A stretch of 7,061 bases of DNA from an uncultured Actinoplanes sp. (GTDB taxonomy: Bacteria; Actinomycetota; Actinomycetes; Mycobacteriales; Micromonosporaceae), in the NCBI GenBank assembly GCA_934667465.1, contig CAKUMG010000287.1, positions 1-7,061 on the forward strand, read 5' to 3'. The notes below the pieces were generated by a model. That model did no database searches. It was not told the DNA's origin and saw nothing but the letters and a program-made list of their open reading frames with translations. Positions 1 through 4,430 of the stretch are shown here, piece after piece. Positions within the stretch are counted from its first letter, which is position 1, and every line of letters begins with the position of its first letter. The translations under genes and the position numbers were made by a program.

Positions 1-1145
1 CGGGTGGGGCGCTTTCGTCCGGTGATGCCGGGCAGGGGCTTTCGTCGGGTGGGGGTGTGGCGGCGTCCGAGGGGGATCGCCGGCGCGGGATCCCGGCGGT
101 CGATCGGCGGGCGTTGCTGCGGGCGGCTGTGGTGCTGGGCGGTGGCGCGCTCGTGACGGGCGGGGCCGCCGGTGCGGTGCGACGGGTGCGTGGCGGAGCG
201 ATCGCGCGGACCCGGGAGGCCATCGCCCTGCCCGCGGCCGCCGACCCGGCCCGGCCGCTGCCCGCGGGGCTGGCGCCCGGGTTCACGTCCGAGAAGCTCT
301 ACCGGGTGGACACGGCGCTGACCGTGCCCCGGATCGATGTGGGCGAGTGGCGGCTGCGGTTGCACGGGATGGTCCGCGAGGAGCGGGAGCTCTCGTTCGA
401 GGACCTGCTGAACCGGCCGCTCGTCGAGCGCGACATCACGCTGAACTGTGTGTCCAGTGAGGTCGGCGGCCCGTACGTGGGAACCGCCCGGTGGCTGGGT
501 GTGCCGCTCGCGCCGCTGCTCGCCGAGCTGGGGGTGGATCCCGCGGCCGACCAGCTGGTGGCGCGCTCGGTGGAGGGCATGACCATCGGGACGCCGGTCT
601 CCACGTTGCTCGACGGTCGCGACGCGATGCTCTGCGTCGGGATGAACGGGGAGCCGCTGCCGCTCGAGCACGGATTCCCCGTACGGATGCTCACTCCCGG
701 CCTCTACGGCTATGCCGGCTCCTGCAAGTGGATCACCGAGCTGGAGCTCACGACGTTCGCGGAGTTCGACGCCTACTGGGTGCGGCGCGGCTGGGCGGCG
801 CAGGGTCCGGTGAAGACGGCCTCGCGGATCGACGCGCCGAAGCCGTTCGGCCGGGTCGAGGCGGGCACGGTGCGGGTGGCCGGAGTGGCGTGGGCGCAGG
901 GACGCGGCATCCGCACGGTCGAGGTGCGCGTCGACGACCGCCCGTGGGAGAAGGCCGAACTACTGCCCGTGCCGTCCTCGGACACGTGGGTGCAGTGGCG
1001 CTACGACTGGCGGGCCACCGCGGGGCAGCACAGCCTCACCGTGCGGGCGACCGACGGCACCGGGGCCGTGCAGACCGAGGAGCGGGCAACGCCGTTCCCG
1101 GACGGCGCCACCGGCTGGCACAGCATCACCGCGACGGTCGAGTGA
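1..1145 (+). CDS. Molybdopterin-dependent oxidoreductase, sulfite oxidase-like, membrane-anchored (5'-truncated by window edge)
   Basis: This is a molybdenum-cofactor enzyme of the sulfite oxidase superfamily; its substrate cannot be read from sequence. Numbering from the GTG at 57, there is an arginine pair with a hydrophobic stretch (16-40), an Ala/Pro-rich linker, the Moco domain (about 75-235) and an Ig-like dimerisation domain (about 250-362) ending in GATGWHSITATVE. The Moco domain shows YRVDTALTVPRID, LHGMV, NCVSSEVGG with Cys131 as expected Mo ligand, ARWLGVPL, VGMNGEPLPLEHGFPVR and PGLYGYAGSCKW. Family members I recall are about 500 residues with several N-terminal TM helices before a variable linker and the RR segment. 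The frame has no stop from base 3 to 57, so I infer the gene starts left of the window. GTG 57 has only a poor ribosome site (GGTGGGGG directly abutting). The active domain probably lies outside the membrane. It converges with the next gene. Family identity is firm; the start is uncertain. Confidence 0.88.
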   Translation, partial: GGALSSGDAGQGLSSGGGVAASEGDRRRGIPAVDRRALLRAAVVLGGGALVTGGAAGAVRRVRGGAIARTREAIALPAAADPARPLPAGLAPGFTSEKLYRVDTALTVPRIDVGEWRLRLHGMVREERELSFEDLLNRPLVERDITLNCVSSEVGGPYVGTARWLGVPLAPLLAELGVDPAADQLVARSVEGMTIGTPVSTLLDGRDAMLCVGMNGEPLPLEHGFPVRMLTPGLYGYAGSCKWITELELTTFAEFDAYWVRRGWAAQGPVKTASRIDAPKPFGRVEAGTVRVAGVAWAQGRGIRTVEVRVDDRPWEKAELLPVPSSDTWVQWRYDWRATAGQHSLTVRATDGTGAVQTEERATPFPDGATGWHSITATVE

Positions 1146-1185
1146 CCCCGGGGCCGTTGCTCCGGCGCTGATCCGCCCGTCCGCC

Positions 1186-1269
1186 GGTGGGGCGAGCGCG
1201 TGTGCCGATGAAGTGAGTGCGCGTGCCGGTGGGGTGAGCACGTGAGCCGCGGATTTGAGCGCGTGTCGA
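1186..1269. repeat. Four degenerate 21-bp tandem repeats
   Basis: Units lie at 1186-1206, 1207-1227, 1228-1248 and 1249-1269, all exactly 21 bp. They share a core close to GGTGGGGTGAGCGCGTG followed by a short CC-ended tail; the fourth unit is the most diverged. The array begins about 40 bp after the stop of the molybdopterin gene and stops just before the hairpin at 1277-1327. No frame through it looks coding. The alignment was made by eye. Function is unknown. Confidence 0.6.
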
Positions 1270-1276
1270 CTCGAGA

Positions 1277-1327
1277 CCGGTCCGCCCGCCCGCGGCCCTT
1301 TCAGGGGCGGCTGGGCGGGCGGTCCGG
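1277..1327. terminator. Long GC-rich hairpin between convergent genes
   Basis: Left arm CCGGTCCGCCCGCCC (1277-1291) pairs with GGGCGGGCGGTCCGG (1313-1327) over 15 positions with one mismatch. The interior can pair partly around CCC-TTTCA-GGG. It lies 28 nt past the stop of the minus-strand acidic gene and about 130 nt past the plus-strand oxidoreductase gene, so it could end transcription from both sides. There is no T-tract, which is common for actinobacterial terminators. Confidence 0.6.
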
Positions 1328-1354
1328 TTCCGCTGACGTGCGGGCGAGCCGGGG

Positions 1355-1645
1355 TCAGGGGACCGTGCGCTCGATGGCCGCGGGGCCGTCGCGGTCGAGC
1401 TCCTCGCGGGCGTGTTCGACGGCGGCGGGGGTCGGGTCGTGCCCCTCGGCCTCGGCCAGGTCGACCGGATCCCACTGCTGGCCGGCGCCCGTACGGGTCG
1501 ATGGCTCCTCGCCGGGCTGGAGGAACTCGGGGTTGTCCGGATCGGGGCCACCGCCGGTGATGAAAGCGTCCACCGCCACGTCGTCCTCGATGGCGCTGAC
1601 CACTTCCGGCGATTCCTCCAGGGGCGGTCGGTTCTCCTCGGTCAT
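1355..1645 (-). CDS. Small highly acidic protein of unknown function
   Basis: A 96-residue protein that I do not recognise. The start is set at the ATG at 1645 (MTEENRPPL) because GGAGGA sits 4 nt upstream on the minus strand. The frame stays open to an ATG at 1699, but that one lacks a comparable ribosome site and would add a basic extension unlike the rest. The product has about 25 Asp/Glu against five Arg, no Lys and no Cys. It is rich in Pro and Gly in the middle (GGGPDPDNPEFLQPGEEP), with a likely helix near the C-terminus (AAVEHAREELDRD). No signal peptide or TM segment is visible, so it is probably a soluble, largely disordered cytoplasmic protein. It is divergent from the gene at 1969 and convergent with the molybdopterin gene. 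The excellent ribosome site makes it likely to be a real gene. Confidence 0.72.
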   Translation of the reverse strand: MTEENRPPLEESPEVVSAIEDDVAVDAFITGGGPDPDNPEFLQPGEEPSTRTGAGQQWDPVDLAEAEGHDPTPAAVEHAREELDRDGPAAIERTVP

Positions 1646-1655
1646 GGGTTCCTCC
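1641..1655 (-). promoter_or_regulatory. Ribosome binding site deciding the start of the acidic protein gene
   Basis: Read on the minus strand the segment contains TTTGGAGGAACCCATGAC. GGAGGA is a near-perfect Shine-Dalgarno match, 4 nt from the ATG at 1645-1643. This supports the 96-residue form over the longer frame starting at 1699. Confidence 0.75.
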
Positions 1656-1722
1656 AAAGTGGCACGCTGAAGTCGTTTCTCCGGCTTACCCCGTGGCACT
1701 CCCTCTCAACGCCGGCCGATCC

Positions 1723-1757
1723 GCGCGACATTTTTCGCGCCTGCACAAAAAGGTCAA
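1723..1757 (-). promoter_or_regulatory. Candidate promoter of the acidic protein gene with overlapping inverted repeat
   Basis: On the minus strand, TTGACC (1757-1752) is followed after 16 nt by AAAAAT (1735-1730), a plausible -35/-10 pair. A perfect inverted repeat GCGCGA-CATTTT-TCGCGC (1723-1740, plus-strand reading) covers the -10. The predicted transcript would start near 1723 and leave a leader of roughly 75 nt. The local AT-richness stands out from the surroundings. This is by inspection only. Confidence 0.4.
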
Positions 1758-1812
1758 GCGTGCCGTTCGGTGCCGTGCGAGCGTGATTCGGACAGGCGCC
1801 GCGCGCATCGGA

Positions 1813-1858
1813 TGGACGGTGCGTAGTGAGTTGAATACATTTCTGCAGGTGTCACCTG
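1813..1858 (+). promoter_or_regulatory. Candidate promoter and palindromic operator for the gene at 1969
   Basis: TGGACG (1813-1818) and TACATT (1836-1841) are separated by 17 nt, each matching four of six consensus positions. The expected start of transcription, near 1848, falls inside the perfect palindrome CAGGTG-T-CACCTG (1846-1858). A repressor bound there would block initiation. The promoter call is tentative; the palindrome is exact. Confidence 0.4.
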
Positions 1859-1903
1859 TGTGCACGTCCGGCGGGGATCGTGCACATCGGTGGCGAGGGG
1901 AAC

Positions 1904-1972
1904 GTGACGAAGATGAGCGATCGGTTACAGGTGCGGACGGACGCGCCATCGGCGGGGCGGGGCCGGCGATGA
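1904..1972 (+). CDS. Possible 22-codon leader ORF with a TTA codon, overlapping the next gene
   Basis: A short frame begins at GTG 1904 (or ATG 1913, its fourth codon) and reads V/MTKMSDRLQVRTDAPSAGR plus GRR, then TGA at 1970-1972. The TGA overlaps the ATG of the downstream gene as ATGA, the usual arrangement for translational coupling. A purine-rich GAGGGGAA lies just before the GTG and about 11 nt before the ATG. Codon 8 is TTA (1925-1927), a rare leucine codon in such a GC-rich genome. It may be a regulatory leader peptide, or a chance frame: it is very short and nothing shows it is translated. Confidence 0.3.
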   Translation: MTKMSDRLQVRTDAPSAGRGRR

Positions 1973-2307
1973 GCAGCTTGCCCGACGCCGAGCGCGATGC
2001 GAGAGAAGTGGTGCGGCTGCTCACGGGCCTGGCGACGATGCTCGACCGGCGGGGCGTCGACCTGAGCGACGAGAGCCAGGTGCTGTCGGAGCTCGCGCGC
2101 GACGGTGGGCCGGCGGCCGGCCGCGTGCTCGAGTACCTCCGGCGGCTGCGGGGGGCGGGCGACGGGGAGGCCGTGTCCGTGCCCGTGCGGCTCGGGCTGT
2201 GGCGTGACTGGGTTCCGCCGCGCGGCAGCCTCTTCGCGGGCCCGCCCGGGGCGTCCGCCGTGGACGATCTGCCGCGCCCGCGCCGCCGCCGCGATCCGGG
2301 GGAGTGA
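1969..2307 (+). CDS. Hypothetical protein, helical N-terminus and Arg/Pro-rich tail
   Basis: A 112-residue protein that I do not recognise. Start chosen at ATG 1969 (MSSLPDAERDAREVV): upstream of it the same frame loses the composition seen after it, and the ATG overlaps a short upstream frame as ATGA. The upstream GGGGCGGGG is only a weak ribosome site, consistent with coupled translation. Residues 5-60 look amphipathic and helical (DAREVVRLLTGLATML, then SQVLSELARDGGPAAGRVLEYLRRLRG). Residues 65-112 are richer in Pro and Gly and end in the basic tail RPRRRRDPGE. There is no signal peptide, TM segment or cysteine, so a small cytoplasmic protein that may bind a protein or nucleic acid is possible, but that is a guess. 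It stands alone: divergent from the acidic gene, convergent with the AraC gene. Confidence 0.62.
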   Translation: MSSLPDAERDAREVVRLLTGLATMLDRRGVDLSDESQVLSELARDGGPAAGRVLEYLRRLRGAGDGEAVSVPVRLGLWRDWVPPRGSLFAGPPGASAVDDLPRPRRRRDPGE

Positions 2308-2338
2308 CGGGCCCGGCCGCGCTGAGCTGCCGTCACCG

Positions 2339-2436
2339 CGCCGCGGTGCTGCCTGACCGCTTGCGCCGCAGTGTGGTCCGTCTGCGTGCGCCGCCGCGGG
2401 CCGGCCGCGTACGCCGCGGTGCTGGTCGGTTGCCCG
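2339..2436. repeat. Loose tandem repeats of about 25 bp
   Basis: Four units beginning CGCCGC follow each other at 2339-2363, 2364-2388, 2389-2411 (23 bp) and 2412-2436. The first and last share 13 identical bases, CGCCGCGGTGCTG; the middle two are strongly diverged. The palindrome CACCGCG-C-CGCGGTG (2334-2348) overlaps the first unit. They lie about 30 bp after the stop of the gene at 1969. In such GC-rich sequence part of the similarity could be chance. Confidence 0.3.
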
Positions 2437-2500
2437 CGGGCGCGCGTCCGATGTAGTAACGGCGGGTGACCGGCGTGCGCCTCCGAGCGTGACGACCAGC

Positions 2501-2521
2501 CACCCGGCGATCCACCGGGTG
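2501..2521 (-). terminator. Candidate terminator of the AraC-family gene
   Basis: CACCCGG (2501-2507) and CCGGGTG (2515-2521) form a perfect 7-bp stem with a 7-nt loop, about 40 nt beyond the stop of the minus-strand AraC-family gene. It has no T-tract. It could also serve the convergent gene ending at 2307. Confidence 0.4.
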
Positions 2522-2529
2522 ACGGGTCG

Positions 2530-2597
2530 GCGACCGCGCAGCGTGTCCGGAGGCGAGACCCGTCAGCGACCGCGCAGCGTGTCCGGAGGCGAGACCC
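2530..2597. repeat. Exact 32-bp direct repeat (36-bp period) duplicating the 3' end of the AraC gene
   Basis: Bases 2530-2561 and 2566-2597 are identical over 32 positions, separated by 4 nt. The right copy encodes the last residues of the AraC-family protein (SPPDTLRGR). The left copy lies beyond its stop codon (2563-2565) and, because the period is 36, would encode the same residues in the same frame. This is a duplication of twelve codons around the gene end. Confidence 0.9.
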
Positions 2598-3552
2598 CGA
2601 AGCGCGACCGGTACGCCGCGGCGAACCGGCCCAGATGCGCGAAGCCCCACCGGTGCGCCACCGACGCCACGGTGGTCCGCGCCGGGTCCTCGCGGCGCAG
2701 CGCCTCGTGCGCCTTGCCGAGCCGCACCTGTTGCAGGTAGGCCATCGGCGTGCTGCCCACGTACCTGCGGAAGCCCTCCTGCAGCGAGCGCACGCTGATC
2801 CCCGCGATCTGCGCCAGGTCGCCCACGGTGAAGGGGCGCTCCGGTTCGGAGTGGATCGCGTCCATGACCCGCTTGATGGCTCGCGGCGGGCCGCTCGGCG
2901 CCGGTGCGGTCAGCTCCTCGGTGTAACGGTGCGGCAGGCTCAGTAACAGCCCGTTCAGCACGGTGCGGCGGATCTGCTCCACGAACAGCGGCTCGTGGAC
3001 GAGGCTCGCCGGGTGGCAGATCTCGCTGCGCACCAGCCGGATGAGCCGCCGCCAGCTGACCATCGGCCCGTTCCGGAGATCGATGGAGCCGGGCAGCTCG
3101 AGGGGTCCCTCGATCCGGTGACCCAGCAGGGTGGAGAGCTCGTCCTCCAGAGCCGACCGCTCGACCTTGACGTCCAGCTCGGAGGAGTGGGCGTCGTGGA
3201 GGGTGTAGACCGGGTAGCCGGGGCCGAACAACACCGCGTTCTCGGGGTCCGAGACCACCCGATGGCCGGCGTGCTGAGAGCGCACCTTGCCCTGCAGGGG
3301 GAGGGTGACGTGGTAGGCGTTCAACTCGTTTGCGGTGAGCGTCACAGGGGAGCCGAATCCCAGCTGGCCGATGGTGAGAGGTCCGAGCTGGATCACATCG
3401 CAGCGGAACAAGAACCCCTCGGCGCCCTCCGGCACGCCCACCGACAGGGGGTAATAGAAACGACGGAGCAAGAACCTGGTGTCGTCCAGATCATCACTGG
3501 CGATGGTCGCCTCCGCCGGAGCCTTTGCGGCTCGGAAGTGAACATCAGTCAT
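2563..3552 (-). CDS. AraC-family transcriptional regulator
   Basis: A 329-residue cytoplasmic DNA-binding regulator, typical length for AraC proteins that have an N-terminal AraC-binding-like sensor domain. Residues about 25-215 form the sensor/dimerisation part (ELNAYHVTLPLQGKVRSQH, then AVLFGPGYPVY). Residues 225-325 carry two helix-turn-helix motifs: the first at about 241-262 (FTVGDLAQIAGISVRSLQEGF), the second at about 294-317, leading into the AraC signature (VASVAHRWGFAHLGRFAAAY, then RSRFGVSPPDTL). Start ATG 3552 has GAGAG immediately before it and GGGAG 11 nt upstream. The effector and targets cannot be deduced. The divergent STAS gene starts about 290 bp away and is a possible but unproven target. 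A palindrome overlaps its own promoter, suggesting autoregulation or control by another regulator. Its 3' end is duplicated (2530-2597), so the C-terminus may have been altered slightly; the domain itself is complete. Confidence 0.9.
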   Translation of the reverse strand: MTDVHFRAAKAPAEATIASDDLDDTRFLLRRFYYPLSVGVPEGAEGFLFRCDVIQLGPLTIGQLGFGSPVTLTANELNAYHVTLPLQGKVRSQHAGHRVVSDPENAVLFGPGYPVYTLHDAHSSELDVKVERSALEDELSTLLGHRIEGPLELPGSIDLRNGPMVSWRRLIRLVRSEICHPASLVHEPLFVEQIRRTVLNGLLLSLPHRYTEELTAPAPSGPPRAIKRVMDAIHSEPERPFTVGDLAQIAGISVRSLQEGFRRYVGSTPMAYLQQVRLGKAHEALRREDPARTTVASVAHRWGFAHLGRFAAAYRSRFGVSPPDTLRGR

Positions 3553-3839
3553 CTCTCAAAGCACTCCCATGCATACTCTGAGTATTCTTATGGGGTGCGG
3601 TGTCGTCAACGTCCGCGCTAATCGGTGACCGTTACGGCACATTCCGGCCAGATGAACTACTCTGGCGTTCCGCGCCTACCTGGCGTAACTTGCAGACCAG
3701 CGGAATGTTGTCAGACGCGATGCCGGCCGGCGCCTTGGTGAGGCACCGGGCTGGGCACACCGCCCGCCACCGGACGGTGGCACAGCAGGATTCGCGGAAG
3801 GTTCGGCGTCGCCCGCATGACGCCAGGAAGAGGGCAGCC
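3553..3839. other. Divergent intergenic region between AraC and STAS genes
   Basis: About 290 bp between the AraC start and the STAS start. Besides the AraC promoter it contains the inverted repeat GCCAGA-TGAACTAC-TCTGGC (3647-3666), a CTGGCGT direct repeat (3662-3668 and 3680-3686) and the hairpin GCCACC-GGAC-GGTGGC (3766-3781), the last about 60 nt before the STAS start. I could not find a convincing plus-strand promoter. The plus-strand frame open from 3600 is judged non-coding up to 3840, because its residues do not resemble a STAS protein and it has no ribosome site. Confidence 0.5.
3573..3609 (-). promoter_or_regulatory. Promoter of the AraC-family gene with overlapping palindrome
   Basis: On the minus strand TTGACG (3609-3604) is followed after exactly 17 nt by AATACT (3586-3581), a good -35/-10 pair. 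The perfect palindrome ATACTC-T-GAGTAT (3573-3585) covers the -10 and the expected start site near 3574, about 20 nt before the ATG at 3552. It is the most AT-rich patch in the vicinity. A bound regulator would repress the gene. Confidence 0.55.
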
Positions 3840-3842
3840 GTG
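3825..3842 (+). promoter_or_regulatory. Ribosome binding site deciding the STAS start
   Basis: AGGAAGAGGG ends 5 nt before the GTG at 3840-3842. No comparable site precedes the earlier in-frame starts, which supports the 118-residue form. Confidence 0.6.
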
Positions 3843-4196
3843 TATCTGCCGATCACCACTCGTCAGCTGGCCGACGGCACCATCGAGATCGCGCCGAGCG
3901 GCGAGATCGATCTCGACAACGCCCATGTCATGCGGGACGCCGTCAACGACGTCCTCACCACGCAGACGCCGGGCAGGATCGACCTCGACCTCCAGCGTGT
4001 GATGCTCATCGACAGCATCGGCATCGGGATCCTGGTCGCCTGCTTCCACACGGCTGCCGCGTCCGGGGTCAAGCTGGTGGTCAGTCACCCGAGCCCCACC
4101 GTCTACCGGCAGCTCTGGATCTCCGGGCTCGTCGGCCTGCTCGGGTGTGCCGAGCCGCCCACCCCGCGCACGTCGGTCGGCCTGCGCCCCAGCTGA
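3840..4196 (+). CDS. STAS-domain anti-sigma-factor antagonist
   Basis: A 118-residue single-domain protein, the usual size for SpoIIAA/RsbV-type antagonists. In that family the unphosphorylated form binds a serine kinase/anti-sigma factor and frees the sigma factor; phosphorylation of a conserved serine switches it off. Numbering from GTG 3840, the strand TIEIAPSGEIDLDNA (about 14-28) is the typical first STAS beta hairpin. LIDSIGIGILV (56-66) is the phosphorylation loop: Ser59 follows Asp58, at the position of SpoIIAA Ser58. SHPSPTVYRQLWISGL (82-97) is the conserved C-terminal helix region. The GTG start is chosen because AGGAAGAGGG lies 5 nt upstream and the domain begins right there; an upstream extension to 3600 would be an unrelated basic tail. 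No anti-sigma kinase or sigma gene is adjacent, so the partner is unknown. It converges with the MFS gene. Confidence 0.85.
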   Translation: MYLPITTRQLADGTIEIAPSGEIDLDNAHVMRDAVNDVLTTQTPGRIDLDLQRVMLIDSIGIGILVACFHTAAASGVKLVVSHPSPTVYRQLWISGLVGLLGCAEPPTPRTSVGLRPS

Positions 4197-4208
4197 ACCG
4201 GTTCGACC

Positions 4209-4230
4209 GTGCCCCGTTGCCGCGGGGTGC
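4209..4230 (+). terminator. Candidate terminator of the STAS gene
   Basis: GTGCCCCG (4209-4216) pairs with CGGGGTGC (4223-4230) over eight positions including two G-T wobbles, with loop TTGCCG. It begins 13 nt after the stop codon. A second copy of the 13-nt CCCGTTGCCGCGG (4213-4225) recurs at 4255-4267 and forms a weaker hairpin, CCCGT with ACGGG (4255-4272). There is no T-tract. Confidence 0.55.
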
Positions 4231-4387
4231 GGAGACACCCGGCTCAGGGATGCGCCCGTTGCCGCGGACGGGTCACTGGGCCGGGGCTCGTCGACCCGGA
4301 CCTCCGGGTTCCTAAGCTTCGGCGATACGGCTCGCCAGTCATGGGCGTCGGCGACCCGGCCTGCGGGTCGTGAGCCGAGCATGACGC

Positions 4388-4411
4388 AGGGGCCCGGTTT
4401 CCCGAGCCCCT
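4388..4411 (-). terminator. Candidate terminator of the MFS gene
   Basis: Stem AGGGGC/GCCCCT, one mismatch, then CGG/CCG, closes a 4-nt loop. On the minus strand, which carries the MFS transcript, the loop reads GAAA, a stable GNRA tetraloop. It begins about 20 nt past the MFS stop codon. There is no T-tract. Confidence 0.65.
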
Positions 4412-4430
4412 GGTCGCTTGCGGCGTACGG

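Larger units (their letters stand above)
1646..1968. other. Divergent intergenic control region
   Basis: The stretch separates the minus-strand acidic gene (start 1645) from the plus-strand gene starting at 1969. It is less GC-rich than its neighbours at 1728-1760 and 1826-1860. It holds candidate promoters in both directions, an inverted repeat at 1723-1740, a palindrome at 1846-1858 and a short leader ORF at 1904-1972. A plus-strand frame is open across the whole stretch from a GTG at 1693, but its translated composition is unlike the downstream protein, so I do not call it coding. Confidence 0.6.
4197..4430. other. Convergent gap with a row of six stem-loops
   Basis: Between the STAS stop and the MFS stop lie inverted repeats at 4209-4230, 4255-4272, 4294-4309 (ACCCGG-ACCT-CCGGGT), 4321-4336 (GGCGA-TACGGC-TCGCC), 4352-4370 (CGACCCG-GCCTG-CGGGTCG) and 4388-4411. 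The first and last are positioned as terminators of the flanking genes. The middle ones are extra. I see no coding region in the gap. Confidence 0.55.

Noticed and set aside
1186..1269. CRISPR array
   Set aside because: Units are contiguous 21-bp degenerate repeats with no spacers and no cas genes nearby.
1693..1968. N-terminal extension of the 1969 gene back to GTG 1693
   Set aside because: The translated extension is rich in Arg, His and Ser without the composition of the rest of the protein, has no ribosome site, and crosses the candidate promoter and palindrome region.
2333..2650. Minus-strand frame containing a repeated GLASGHAARS segment
   Set aside because: The apparent protein repeat is only the 36-bp DNA duplication read in another frame of the AraC gene end.
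3600..3839. N-terminal extension of the STAS protein back to position 3600
   Set aside because: The added 80 residues are basic and unlike STAS antagonists, and a good ribosome site directly precedes GTG 3840.
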